The translations under genes were made by a program, and so were the position numbers. DNA of 64,000 nt from Anaerolineaceae bacterium. GTDB lineage: Bacteria > Chloroflexota > Anaerolineae > Aggregatilineales > Phototrophicaceae. Positions within the stretch are counted from its first letter, which is position 1; every line of letters begins with the position of its first letter. The stretch is taken from positions 1,736,001 to 1,800,000 of the forward strand of contig NZXX01000001.1 in NCBI GenBank assembly GCA_002702065.1. Reading direction: 5' to 3'. The notes beneath the pieces were generated by a model. It did not search any database and was not told where the DNA came from. It saw nothing but the letters and a program-made list of their open reading frames with translations. Of the stretch, positions 8,083 to 17,423 are shown piece by piece.

Positions 8083-10347
8083 CTATTCAGGCGCGTTGAC
8101 CGCGTAGAAGCCTACATCAATATACTGCGTGACCGGGCCCTGGGGTGGTGGAGCGAAAAAGGGTTGGCGCGCATGAACGGCCAGGACATTTTCACCCGTT
8201 TGGAGCAGGTCCAGGATGCGATCGGGCAGGGCGACATTGACATAACCAGGTGTCGAAAGCGGGAGCGCCGAAATTTGTTCCCCATTCAGGAAAATGGCGA
8301 CATCTTCGACATGATGAACACGCAAATACAGTTGATCAAAGTCGAGATTATCCAGCGTGAACTCATGACGCAGCCAAATCTGGGGTTCGGTCCAATCGGT
8401 ACGGACCATGTCTACCGGGCTTTGTGCTGCGCCGAAACCGCCGGGCCCTTCTGCCCAACCCGAATCATCAAACGTGCTCGACATCCATGTTTCGTCCGGT
8501 GCGTCGGTTGTGTAGCGCCACTGGACACCTTCAAACTCGGATGAGGGGACCAGCCTGTTGATTACCGGCAGGGGGGCATAGGCGATCTGATTGATGTCGC
8601 GTACAGCATCCGCACCCATCTTGATGATCTCGCGGTCATAGGTCATCATACCGTTGACCTCGATCTCGACATCTGTTGTCTGGGTGTAGATGGCGGCTGC
8701 CAGCCCTTGCTGTTCGATCAGGCCGCGTAAATCAGCAATCAGCTCGGCATAGGCGTCGAGCATCGTGCCCGCATCACTAAACTGCTGGTAACCCCAGTTG
8801 GCCTCATCCTGCCATGTGTGATCCGCCAGCGGCAGGCCCAGACCGCCGAACTCACCCAGTACGGAAGCACGATTTGGGTCCGGTTGGGGTGCACCGGGGC
8901 CGGGGTAGCTGTGGATGTCCAGCACATCGCCGACACCCGCATCCGTCCAGCCGCTGGCATTGTTGACCAGGCGGGTTGGGTCGAGTTCCTGAACCCACGC
9001 TGTCACGCGTTCGGTGTCATACTGGCCCCAGCCTTCGTTGAAGGGTACCCACATGACAATCGACGGGTGATTATCGAGCGCGTCTACCATACGCTGAAGC
9101 TCAGCCTCAAACTGTGCGGTGGATGCGGCGGTGTGGGTGCTTTCGCTGGCTTCACCTGTGAGGAAGCCGCTGGGCATGTCCTGCCACACCAGCACACCAA
9201 GCTGATCCGCCCAGTAGTACCAGCGTTGTGGCTCCACTTTGACGTGTTTGCGGATGGTGTTGAACCCAAGCTGTTTGGTGGCTTCAATGTCATAGCGCAG
9301 GGCTTCGTCAGTCGGGGCGGTGTAGAGGCCATCCGGCCAAAAGCCCTGATCGAGCAGGCCAAACTGGAACAGCGGTTCATTGTTCAGGAACAGCCGTAAC
9401 ACGCCGCTGCTATCGCGCCCTAACGCGATTTTTCGCATCCCGAAATAGCTGCCGACAGTGTCCACAGCCGTGTCATTCTGCATCAACTGGACATTCAGGT
9501 CGTACAGGAAGGGAGTATCCGGCGACCAGAGCTTGGGTGCATCGAGTGTCAGTACGACTGAGTCATGGGCGCTGCCGCTGGCGGTCGCAACACGGCTGCC
9601 CTGATCAAACGCTTCGGCCATGATGGTGTAGTCGCCATCGCCGATGATGTCTGCGGTGATTGTCAGCGTGCTGTTGTCGATGTCCGGCACAAGGTTCAGT
9701 TCGCCGATATACGCTTCGGCGACCGGCTCCAGCCAGACGGTCTGCCAAATACCGGTTGTTGGGGTGTACCAGATGCTTTCCGGATTGCGGATTTGCTTGC
9801 CGCGTGGCTGCGCTCCGGCGTCAGTGGGGTCCGTGACACGGAGTAGAATTTCCTGTGCGCCGGACTCGGTGAGGGCGTTCGTGATGTCGAATGAAAAGGC
9901 ATCATAGCCGCCCCGGTGGTCGCCGACGGCTGTGCCATTGACCCACACCTGCGTTTCCCAATCGACGGCGCCGAAATGCAGCAATACGCGCTGATCCGCC
10001 CAATCCGCGGGCAGGTCGATGGTGTGGTGATACCACAGTGCTTGATCACCAACCCGCTGCTGAACACCTGAAAGGTGCGATTCGATGGGAAACGGCACCA
10101 GAATGTCGCCATCATAGTTATCGGGCTGGCTGGCATCCATATCCGTTATGGCATACTGCCACAGGCCGTTCAGGTTGATCCAGTCTGACCGCACCATTTG
10201 CGGACGGGGGTACTCCGGATGGACATTTTCCGGTGTGACCGATTCTGCCCAGCGTGTAACCAGATCTGTTTCCTGCGCATAAAGCTGCAAGCCAACAATC
10301 AATGTGGCTGCTGCGATCAAGAGTACCCTTACCGTCTGCTTTAACAT
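8083..10347 (-). CDS. Secreted glycoside hydrolase family 2 enzyme
   Basis: A 754-residue protein with a signal peptide (hydrophobic residues 7-20, cleavage near LYAQ at 25). The order is GH2 jelly-roll sugar-binding domain (about 45-205, with NGLWQ and TGIWQTVWLEP), Ig-like domain (about 210-305), TIM barrel (about 310-590) and a second jelly-roll-like C-terminal domain (about 605-750). The predicted acid/base is E438 in PFNEGW and the nucleophile E499 in LGEFGG. GH2 contains beta-galactosidases, beta-glucuronidases and beta-mannosidases; the activity cannot be fixed here. It is the last enzyme of a minus-strand cluster with a DUF4965 protein, a second GH2 without signal peptide and a sugar importer, suggesting outside trimming followed by uptake. 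Confidence 0.88.
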   Translation of the reverse strand: MLKQTVRVLLIAAATLIVGLQLYAQETDLVTRWAESVTPENVHPEYPRPQMVRSDWINLNGLWQYAITDMDASQPDNYDGDILVPFPIESHLSGVQQRVGDQALWYHHTIDLPADWADQRVLLHFGAVDWETQVWVNGTAVGDHRGGYDAFSFDITNALTESGAQEILLRVTDPTDAGAQPRGKQIRNPESIWYTPTTGIWQTVWLEPVAEAYIGELNLVPDIDNSTLTITADIIGDGDYTIMAEAFDQGSRVATASGSAHDSVVLTLDAPKLWSPDTPFLYDLNVQLMQNDTAVDTVGSYFGMRKIALGRDSSGVLRLFLNNEPLFQFGLLDQGFWPDGLYTAPTDEALRYDIEATKQLGFNTIRKHVKVEPQRWYYWADQLGVLVWQDMPSGFLTGEASESTHTAASTAQFEAELQRMVDALDNHPSIVMWVPFNEGWGQYDTERVTAWVQELDPTRLVNNASGWTDAGVGDVLDIHSYPGPGAPQPDPNRASVLGEFGGLGLPLADHTWQDEANWGYQQFSDAGTMLDAYAELIADLRGLIEQQGLAAAIYTQTTDVEIEVNGMMTYDREIIKMGADAVRDINQIAYAPLPVINRLVPSSEFEGVQWRYTTDAPDETWMSSTFDDSGWAEGPGGFGAAQSPVDMVRTDWTEPQIWLRHEFTLDNLDFDQLYLRVHHVEDVAIFLNGEQISALPLSTPGYVNVALPDRILDLLQTGENVLAVHARQPFFAPPPQGPVTQYIDVGFYAVNAPE

Positions 10348-10394
10348 GGTTTACCTTTTATTTCTCGTATTTCGGATATAGATGCCTGCCCGGA

Positions 10395-12431
10395 TCAGTT
10401 TTTATTCAGCCACTTTTGCCACAGGTTGGCATCGTAAAGCAGCTTGATGAACACACCGCCAACGACCGAGCGGGCCTGAAAGCCAACCTGCCGGCCACTG
10501 TCGGTATGATACCAGTCGCTCATGGGCACACGGCTTTCTGTTTCATGCAGCCAAGTGTAGATCGGCTCGACCAGGGTGCGGAAGTCCTCGTCGCTTTCGC
10601 TCAAGGTCGCTGTCCACACAATCCAGTCCAGCTTGGTGTAGGTGCTGCGGATGTCCAGCGGCAGCCCATAGCGATTCTGTTTGGTCTTGTAGTAGGCGAT
10701 CTCTTTTTGGGCGACTTCGGCAGGGAACAGGTCGAGGCCGAGAATCTGGTCCCAGACCAGATTATATTTCTGGCTCCATGTGTTCGGCTGATCAAACGTC
10801 AGGCGGTAGTGATCGCCGTCATCGGCCATCTGCTGCCACTCCTGGGCCATTTCCTCGGCCTGTGCGCGATATTTTTGTGCTTCGGCGTCGAGGCCACGCT
10901 GCTGGCAGAGCTGGGCAAACGCAGCGACTGCCACAATCGCTTTCATGGACAGGTTGATATTGTGCGCCAGATGCCCGGCAAAGTCGTCGGTGCAGAGCTG
11001 GTTTTCCGGGTCCAGGCCGTTATTGCTCAGGTAGTTGGCCCACTCACTGAGGACATCCCAGTATTTTTCGGCATAGCTGATGTCCGAGCGGGCTTTGCAG
11101 AGCGCTGCCACCATCAGCAGCATATTGCCGCATTCTTCGATGGGCATCTGGTTGCGTTCAGATTTTTCGCCGCCACCATAGACCTGACCATTACCCAGCG
11201 GATAGCGTCCGATGTCATGCGGCGCATACGGGAACGGCCAGCGGTCGGATGAGGCATAGTCCATGATGGGTGTCAGCTGCCCATCAAGCAGGGTCGGGTT
11301 GAACAGCAGGAAGAAGGGACTTGACGGGTAGGTCACATCGACGGTGTCCATGCAGCCATTGCTGAAGTTCTCTTTGGAGAAGAACAGTGGTGTGCCATCC
11401 AGATCCGCTGCGAGCTTGTGGGCGGCAATGCACTGGCGAAAAGCGAGTGCGGCCACTGATGCATAGGCCTCGCCACCGGATTGGGTCAGGTCATTCATGA
11501 GTTCGCTGTCGAACGCTTCGCATTCCTGGCTTAATGCTTCGTACTCTGCGACAGCGGCGTTGAGCAGCCCCGACGCGTTCATGCCATTGCGGCGCCAGTA
11601 GGGGCGCAGCTTGCGGTACATATATTCGACCGAGAAAATGTCATCATAGGCGATCACGAGCTGCCGGGAAACGGATTGCCCGCCGACAGAACCCAGATCG
11701 AAAGACCATGCAGAAATCGGCATTGGCGGACGGTTATCGACGGGACGGGGCATGTCGGTATTGTCCTGAGCCGGTATGGTGCCGGTCTGAGCGAATTGAG
11801 GGCGTATGTCTATATCGTTGCCCAGCACACTTTGATAGGATGCCGGGTCGCCTGTGGCCGCGGTATACAGAAAGCCCCAGTCAATCCGCAGGTCATCGCC
11901 AGATTTACCCAGAATATCCTGTTCGGATGTCCCCATCCAGAGGGCGTCACGGTCTTCCAGGCGGTGGCGGCCCCAGATCACCTTCTGGTCTGGCGTATTG
12001 ACGACCCAGTCAGAGGCAACGTCCGTATACAGTTTCACCGTGTGGGCACTGCCGTCGATTGATTCGACCTGGTAGTCGACATATGTCACCGGGCGCGACA
12101 TCACGTCCAGATTGTACGGCAGCAGTGGCGTCATGAAGGTGAGCGTCAGCCGAATGCCAGCCGCCTCGAACTGGTAGATTGTCCGGGTTGGCAGTACTTC
12201 GAGCGAAGTCTGCTGCATGGCGGTTATCTCAATGCCATAGTGGTGCCGATTCATCAGGCCCATAAAAAGATATGGCTTGCCATCGATATGAGCGATGCCC
12301 GACAAGGTTTGTCTTGTGCCGGTCCAGTGTGATGTCCACTTGTCCGTCAGCGTATCGCTGGTTGACCAGACACTCATGTAAGGGTCGTTGACCACCAGCG
12401 GAACAGCCGGGGGACGAAGTTGGGTTGTCAT
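10395..12431 (-). CDS. Glutaminase A-like protein (DUF4964/DUF5127/DUF4965/DUF1793)
   Basis: A 678-residue protein beginning with RPPAVPLVVNDPYMSVWS, the hallmark of the fungal glutaminase A/GtaA-like family. It is followed by DUF5127-like (about 80-240), DUF4965-like (about 255-430) and DUF1793-like (about 430-675) segments; MPIEECGNMLLM is the conserved (E)xGNM motif of the last. Fungal members are secreted glutaminases. Bacterial members are poorly defined and commonly occur with glycoside hydrolases. There is no signal peptide here, so it should be cytoplasmic. AAAGGAA precedes the ATG. Between two GH2 genes, a role in handling an imported oligosaccharide is as likely as glutaminase activity. 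Confidence 0.8.
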   Translation of the reverse strand: MTTQLRPPAVPLVVNDPYMSVWSTSDTLTDKWTSHWTGTRQTLSGIAHIDGKPYLFMGLMNRHHYGIEITAMQQTSLEVLPTRTIYQFEAAGIRLTLTFMTPLLPYNLDVMSRPVTYVDYQVESIDGSAHTVKLYTDVASDWVVNTPDQKVIWGRHRLEDRDALWMGTSEQDILGKSGDDLRIDWGFLYTAATGDPASYQSVLGNDIDIRPQFAQTGTIPAQDNTDMPRPVDNRPPMPISAWSFDLGSVGGQSVSRQLVIAYDDIFSVEYMYRKLRPYWRRNGMNASGLLNAAVAEYEALSQECEAFDSELMNDLTQSGGEAYASVAALAFRQCIAAHKLAADLDGTPLFFSKENFSNGCMDTVDVTYPSSPFFLLFNPTLLDGQLTPIMDYASSDRWPFPYAPHDIGRYPLGNGQVYGGGEKSERNQMPIEECGNMLLMVAALCKARSDISYAEKYWDVLSEWANYLSNNGLDPENQLCTDDFAGHLAHNINLSMKAIVAVAAFAQLCQQRGLDAEAQKYRAQAEEMAQEWQQMADDGDHYRLTFDQPNTWSQKYNLVWDQILGLDLFPAEVAQKEIAYYKTKQNRYGLPLDIRSTYTKLDWIVWTATLSESDEDFRTLVEPIYTWLHETESRVPMSDWYHTDSGRQVGFQARSVVGGVFIKLLYDANLWQKWLNKN

Positions 12432-12472
12432 TTTTTATGTGTTCCTTTCACCCTAAGGCGACAAATTCAGGC

Positions 12473-14278
12473 TTAATCTTCAATAGCTGCTGGTTTTTGC
12501 TGGGCAGCCCGTACACGTTCCATATCAAACTTGGTGCTGCGGTCAAACTTGTAGATGCCATTCTGTTCCTGGAAAACATCCGTCAACTGTGTGTAGCAGT
12601 AGGCAAACATGTTGACGTCATCCAGCAGAATGGCGCACAGTTTTTCGAAGCGCTCGTAAAAGGCCTCGATACTGGTGGGACGGTCCCCATAGCCCCAGGA
12701 CACTTCGCCTTCCTTGACGTCCGGGTTCCACCAGATACCGCCAAATTCGCTGACGAAGTACGGCTGGCCCTTGTAGGCGACTGACCAGACTGTATCTTTG
12801 GCCTGCCGGGACCAGTCACCGGGGCCGTTCAGATAGGGTTTGTCCTCAGCGAGACCGGCGTGACGCTGCGCGAAGGTTTCCGGGTTCTGGTCATAGTCGT
12901 GGCTGTCGTATACATCGGCGTTGATCACACGATGCGAATAACCCGATGTATCCAGCACCGGGCGTGTCAGATCCATCGCTTTGGTTGCCAGGTACATACC
13001 ATGCGTCACGTCATCCAGCACGTGGATGCGATCCGTCATGGCTTCCCACGTTTCATTCAACGGGCACCAGCCAACAATCGCCGGATGTGAGTAATCGCGT
13101 TCCAGCACTTCCAGCCATTGTGTGATGTAGTCCGGGCCGGGTTTCTGATGCTCGCCATCCAGCGGACCCATGCGGCTGCATCCCCAGTCGCCAAACTCGC
13201 CCCATACGATGTAGCCCATCTTATCGGCGTAGTACAGGAAGCGCTCCTCAAACACCTTCTGGTGCAGGCGTGCCCCATTAAATCCAGCCTCCATGCTCAA
13301 CTCAATGTCGCGTTTGAGGGCTTCGTCGCTGGGGGCGGTCATCATGCCGTCAGGGTAATACCCCTGGTCCAGCACCAGCCGCTGGAAGACGCTTTTACCG
13401 TTGATCTTGATCGCTTTGCCGTCAATCATGATGCTGCGCAAACCGGCATAACTGCTGGCCTCGTCGATGACGGCGCCATCGGCATCGAGCAGGGCAATGG
13501 CAATATCGTACAGATACGGGTCTTCAATCGACCACAGCCGGCGGCGGTCTTCCGGAATCGGCAGATCAAGCCGGGGCATAAAATCGACATCGGCGGGCAC
13601 TTCGCTGGTGACGACCTCACCCTGGGTATCGGTCACAGTGGCTCGCAGGCGCAGGCCGGGTTTGGTACGGCTGAGAGGTTGCTCCAGCCGGAACATGCCA
13701 TTCGCGACATCGGGGGTAATGCGCGGGCGCTTGAGCGAATAATCCGGCACAGGTTCCAGCCAGACAGTTTGCCAGATGCCGGTGGTACGGTGATAGATCG
13801 CGCCATGTGCACCAAACTCACGTCCCTGCTTCCCACGCGGCTGCGGCGGGACGGCGCTATCGCGGGCACGCACGACGATGGTTGCGGTTTCGCCCGCCTT
13901 AACCAGATCTTCGAGGTCAAAGCTGAAGGGTGAAAATCCGCCACGATGCCGGCCAATCTGCACATCATTGACCCAAACGGTTGTATCGTAATCGACTGCC
14001 TGAAAATGAAGCAGCACGCGTTTTCCGGTCCAGTCCTGCGGGATAGTCACTTCACGGCGATACCAGACGGCATTCAGATAATCGAGGTTTTCGACGCCAG
14101 AGAGCTTTGATTCCGGGCAAAAGGGAACGGTGATCTTGGCCGTGAGGTCGCGTTCGAGCAAGCCCCGTTCCAGCCCACTATCGCCCTGATCGATTTCAAA
14201 CTGCCATTCGCCATTCAGACACAGCCAATCGGGACGGGTGAACTGTGGGCGGGGATATTCACTGCGAGGAATGGTCAT
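12473..14278 (-). CDS. Glycoside hydrolase family 2, no signal peptide
   Basis: A 601-residue GH2 protein. The start at 14278 (MTIPRSEYPRPQF) is chosen over an in-frame start 27 bases upstream because AAGGAG sits directly before it. The domains are jelly roll about 1-180, Ig-like about 185-285 and TIM barrel about 290-590. The acid/base is E409 in CPLNETW and the nucleophile E511 in VSEFGG. It lacks a signal peptide and the extra C-terminal domain of the other GH2, so it should act in the cytoplasm on imported substrate. It lies 10 bases after the short MalG gene in the same operon. Sequences of this type are often labelled beta-galactosidase or beta-glucuronidase; the activity is open. Confidence 0.88.
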   Translation of the reverse strand: MTIPRSEYPRPQFTRPDWLCLNGEWQFEIDQGDSGLERGLLERDLTAKITVPFCPESKLSGVENLDYLNAVWYRREVTIPQDWTGKRVLLHFQAVDYDTTVWVNDVQIGRHRGGFSPFSFDLEDLVKAGETATIVVRARDSAVPPQPRGKQGREFGAHGAIYHRTTGIWQTVWLEPVPDYSLKRPRITPDVANGMFRLEQPLSRTKPGLRLRATVTDTQGEVVTSEVPADVDFMPRLDLPIPEDRRRLWSIEDPYLYDIAIALLDADGAVIDEASSYAGLRSIMIDGKAIKINGKSVFQRLVLDQGYYPDGMMTAPSDEALKRDIELSMEAGFNGARLHQKVFEERFLYYADKMGYIVWGEFGDWGCSRMGPLDGEHQKPGPDYITQWLEVLERDYSHPAIVGWCPLNETWEAMTDRIHVLDDVTHGMYLATKAMDLTRPVLDTSGYSHRVINADVYDSHDYDQNPETFAQRHAGLAEDKPYLNGPGDWSRQAKDTVWSVAYKGQPYFVSEFGGIWWNPDVKEGEVSWGYGDRPTSIEAFYERFEKLCAILLDDVNMFAYCYTQLTDVFQEQNGIYKFDRSTKFDMERVRAAQQKPAAIED

Positions 14279-14288
14279 GGAATACTCC

Positions 14289-15053
14289 TTATGAATTGAA
14301 ACCACTGTAAAGATGCAAACCGTTAAAAAAGCGACGCTGGAAAATCAGAAACAGGATCATGAGCGGTAACCCGGCAAGCCATGCCGCCGCGACGCCGCCG
14401 ACCATGCCGCTTGTCTGAACATATTTTTTGAGCGCAATGGTAATGGTCCACATATCCTGTTTGGTGGCTGATACCAGCGGCCAGAGATAACTATTCCAGT
14501 TGGCGAGAAATGCGTAGATCATGATGACCACTAAAATCGGGGCCGATAAGGGGATGATAATCCGTAAAAACGTGTACAGGCGTCCTGCACCATCCAGCTT
14601 TGCGGCCTCGTCCAGTTCGATGGGGATAGAGCGAAAGAACTGGGTCAGCAGGAAGACTGCCACGGGTGACGCGACCCCCGGCAGGATCAATGCCGTGTAT
14701 GTGTTATGAAGCTGCATATCGGCAAATAATAGATAGATCGGAAGAAATATGGCCTGTTCAGGAACCATGAAGCCCGAAATAACGATCAGGTAAATGGATC
14801 GTCTGCCAAAAAATGGAATGCGGGCGAACGCGTAGGCAGCGCACGTACAGAGCGTCAGCTGAAGCAGGGTATGCGTTATCGAAACAAAGGCGCTGTTGAA
14901 CAGCCATCGCTGGACGGTGGTGGATTTTAGAATCGAGGGCAGAGCAGGTAGGGCCACTCGCGTTGGCTCGATCAGTGGGCTGAGCCAGATGACAGCGATG
15001 ACTGAAACGGCTGCCAGATAGGCAATGTCGCGGATGGCTTGTCGCTGAGTCAA
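14289..15053 (-). CDS. Carbohydrate ABC transporter permease, MalG type (second copy, short)
   Basis: 254 residues with about six membrane segments and the EAA loop DEAAKLDGAGRLYTFLRII. It is clearly paralogous to the MalG gene at 16539-17423 (shared RWLFNSAFVS/AVTHT, YAFARIPF, NTYTALIxPG, NWNSYLWPLV) but about 40 residues shorter, mainly between the first membrane segment and RWLFNSAF. A MalF/MalG pair and a binding protein are already encoded next to it, so this third permease is an extra subunit. It follows the binding-protein gene after a terminator-like hairpin. It could be an alternative partner for MalF or a duplicate diverging in specificity. Confidence 0.85.
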   Translation of the reverse strand: MTQRQAIRDIAYLAAVSVIAVIWLSPLIEPTRVALPALPSILKSTTVQRWLFNSAFVSITHTLLQLTLCTCAAYAFARIPFFGRRSIYLIVISGFMVPEQAIFLPIYLLFADMQLHNTYTALILPGVASPVAVFLLTQFFRSIPIELDEAAKLDGAGRLYTFLRIIIPLSAPILVVIMIYAFLANWNSYLWPLVSATKQDMWTITIALKKYVQTSGMVGGVAAAWLAGLPLMILFLIFQRRFFNGLHLYSGFNS

Positions 15054-15082
15054 GGTTGGGTGCTTTCCACCAGAAGTGCAGT

Positions 15083-15117
15083 AAAAAGGGACACAATCAA
15101 ACTGACTGTGCCCCTTT
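15083..15117 (-). terminator. Hairpin with T-run after the binding-protein gene
   Basis: On the minus strand a 14-base-pair stem (15104-15117 with 15085-15098, two G-U pairs) is followed by five T residues (15083-15087 complement). It lies 18 bases beyond the binding-protein stop and before the second MalG gene. It probably terminates part of the transcripts or protects the binding-protein mRNA end. Confidence 0.7.
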
Positions 15118-15134
15118 ACGATATGGCTTACAGA

Positions 15135-16454
15135 TTACTGACCGAAGGCAGCAAAGTCATCAAAGCGCGACTGTGCATCTGCCAGAGCCTGTTCAGGGGA
15201 TTTGTCGCCGAGGACCGCAGACTGGATTTCTTCATTCATGATGTCTTCGAATGCAGTGACCCAGTTCAGACGTGGCATCGGGACGGCAACATCCTGGAAG
15301 TTCAGGTATTCGGTACGGTGCGGGATCGATGTAAAGGCTTCCGATTCCGTGAAGCTCCTGTTGACCGGGAAGTGACCGGTATAAGCCCAGACTCCATTGT
15401 GCTCGTTCATCCAGGCCAGGAATTTCATAACGCGATCGATACGATCGGGATCAGGATTCAGGCCCAGCGGCACGATCATCGCGTGGGTGCTCGACCATGT
15501 GGCCGGCTGATCGAAGAACTGCGGGAACGCGGTGACATAGAAGCGTTCCAGCGGAATGTCGGGTGAAGCGGCCTGAGCGTCGATGTTGTTCACCTGCCAG
15601 GTACCTTCACGCGTGCTGCCTGCCTGGTTGTTGGCAAAGGTTTCGACACGGTTGGTAGAGCCGGTTTCGGATGACATGACGCCATCATAGACCGAAACAA
15701 TCAACTCAAGCGCGGCCAAACCTTCTGGCGTGTTCATGGTCGGGTTACCGTCAGCATCCTGGATCGAACCACCCTGCTGATTGACGAGTGCCATCCAGTC
15801 ACGGGACATGTCGGTACCACCGGCGGGGAACTCGAAGAACGGCACACCGGTCGCATCGAAGAACGTCTGGGCAGCTGCCTGCCATTCTTCTACGCTGGTG
15901 GGGATAATCGGCATACCATTTTCGTCCAGCATCCCGGCCTGTTCCCACAGATCGAGGTTGATGTAGTACAGGTGGCCGTGCAGGTCGAGCGGGATGCCAT
16001 AGAGCTGGCCTTCGTAGCTGACATATTCGCGCGCAGCATCGGTGAAGTCGTTCGGGTCGATGCCGTATTGTTCAAAGTAGCTATCGAGGGGGGTCAGCAG
16101 ACCGCGTGACGCATAGTTCGGGATACGAATACCGTGCAGAATCATGATGTCCGGGGCATCGCCAGCGGCCAGCCGTGTGTTCAGCTCGGTATAGCCGGGC
16201 CAATCGACGACGGTTGTCGTAACCGCATTGTCCGGATTTTCGGCATTGTAGGCATTGGTCATGATCTGGATGATCGAGCACTCGCCAGCGAAATTGCTGG
16301 TGTCGCTCAAATCGGTGATCGCGCCGTATTCGTCTTCGCATTCACCGAAGAAACGCATGAACTCGACCGGATCGTCTTGCGCTGCAATTGGGCTGATTGC
16401 AGCAAAAATCAGTACGAACAAAAGGGTTAAGGTGAGAAAACGAGATTTTTGCAT
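15135..16454 (-). CDS. Sugar ABC transporter substrate-binding protein (family 1)
   Basis: 439 residues from the start at 16454, preceded by AAGGAT; an in-frame ATG 36 bases upstream lacks a ribosome site. The N terminus MQKSRFLTLTLLFVLIFAA ending ISPIAAQ is a type I signal peptide without a lipobox Cys. The body shows the usual cluster 1 layout, with VVDWPGYTELNTRLAAGDAP, DIMILHG and YGIPLDLHGHLYYIN in the first lobe and hinge segments such as GTWQVNN. It should capture an oligosaccharide outside the membrane for the MalF/MalG pair encoded downstream of the regulator. Ligand unknown; the GH2 genes suggest a galactoside or glucuronide. Confidence 0.9.
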   Translation of the reverse strand: MQKSRFLTLTLLFVLIFAAISPIAAQDDPVEFMRFFGECEDEYGAITDLSDTSNFAGECSIIQIMTNAYNAENPDNAVTTTVVDWPGYTELNTRLAAGDAPDIMILHGIRIPNYASRGLLTPLDSYFEQYGIDPNDFTDAAREYVSYEGQLYGIPLDLHGHLYYINLDLWEQAGMLDENGMPIIPTSVEEWQAAAQTFFDATGVPFFEFPAGGTDMSRDWMALVNQQGGSIQDADGNPTMNTPEGLAALELIVSVYDGVMSSETGSTNRVETFANNQAGSTREGTWQVNNIDAQAASPDIPLERFYVTAFPQFFDQPATWSSTHAMIVPLGLNPDPDRIDRVMKFLAWMNEHNGVWAYTGHFPVNRSFTESEAFTSIPHRTEYLNFQDVAVPMPRLNWVTAFEDIMNEEIQSAVLGDKSPEQALADAQSRFDDFAAFGQ

Positions 16455-16538
16455 GGAGTTATCCTTACATACTATAAAAATACTGGTCAATCGAAATGCG
16501 GAAATTGCTATTTTTCGTGATCCACCTCCTTAAACTGG

Positions 16539-17423
16539 TTATGATTTGATACCGCTTCCGATTGAGATACCGCTCAGGATGCGACGCTGGAAAGCGAAGA
16601 AGAAGAGGACAATCGGCATCGCACCCACCCAGGCTGCGGCCATTACCTTGCCGTAGCTATCTGAATAGCCCCATTGAGATGAAATCAGCCGAAGGCCAAT
16701 GGTAATCGTGCGGACTTCATCTTTGGTGGCAGCTACGAGTGGCCACAGGTAGTTGTTCCAGTTGCCAAGAAATGTGAAGATTGCCAGTGTGGTCAGCGCC
16801 GGTAACGATAGCGGCAGAATAATCCTTCTGAACGCGGTCAATCGCGTGGCGCCATCCATATAGGCAGCTTCTTCAAACTCAACAGGTATTTCCTTGAAAA
16901 ACTGCGTAAGCAGGAAAATCGCAAATGGGGAAGCAATGCCCGGTACGATCAGGGCAGTGTAGGTATTCAACAGGCCCCAATCGGAGAACATGAGATATAC
17001 CGGTATAAACGTGGCCTGCCCAGGAACCATGAGCCCGGCCAGTACGATCGGGTAAACGATGCCGCGTCCCTTAAAGGGAATGCGCGCGAAACCGTAGGCG
17101 GCGGTCGCACAGATCACCAGTTGCAGGGCCGTATGTGTCACCGCGACAAAAGCGCTGTTGAACAGCCAGCGCGGAATCTTGCTGGAGCGCAGCACGTATT
17201 CCCAGTTTTCTGTGGTGAATGGTTCCGGAATAAACTTGGCCAGATTAGCCTGAATATGGATTTCTGGCCGGAAAGATGTGCTCAGGGTCCAGATGATGGG
17301 CAGCATCCAGAACAGGGTGAACAAACTGAGCGCAATCATGTAGATCAATTTGCCATGTTTCTGGAAGAACGACTTATCCTGAAACGTGACGGTGTTCGGT
17401 TGGGCTTTGATCTGCGTGGTCAT
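16539..17423 (-). CDS. Carbohydrate ABC transporter permease, MalG type
   Basis: 294 residues, six membrane segments, first at about 30-50. The EAA loop EEAAYMDGATRLTAFRRIILP contacts the ATPase. Its start overlaps the MalF stop by 4 bases (ATGA), so the two are translationally coupled. It is the full-length partner of MalF and the closest relative of the shorter MalG at 14289-15053. No ATPase gene is in this cluster. Confidence 0.92.
   Translation of the reverse strand: MTTQIKAQPNTVTFQDKSFFQKHGKLIYMIALSLFTLFWMLPIIWTLSTSFRPEIHIQANLAKFIPEPFTTENWEYVLRSSKIPRWLFNSAFVAVTHTALQLVICATAAYGFARIPFKGRGIVYPIVLAGLMVPGQATFIPVYLMFSDWGLLNTYTALIVPGIASPFAIFLLTQFFKEIPVEFEEAAYMDGATRLTAFRRIILPLSLPALTTLAIFTFLGNWNNYLWPLVAATKDEVRTITIGLRLISSQWGYSDSYGKVMAAAWVGAMPIVLFFFAFQRRILSGISIGSGIKS

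Noticed and set aside
10302..11252. Plus-strand open frame of about 316 codons opposite the glutaminase-like gene
   Set aside because: Antisense shadow; no domain, no ribosome site, and the minus-strand protein is clearly real.
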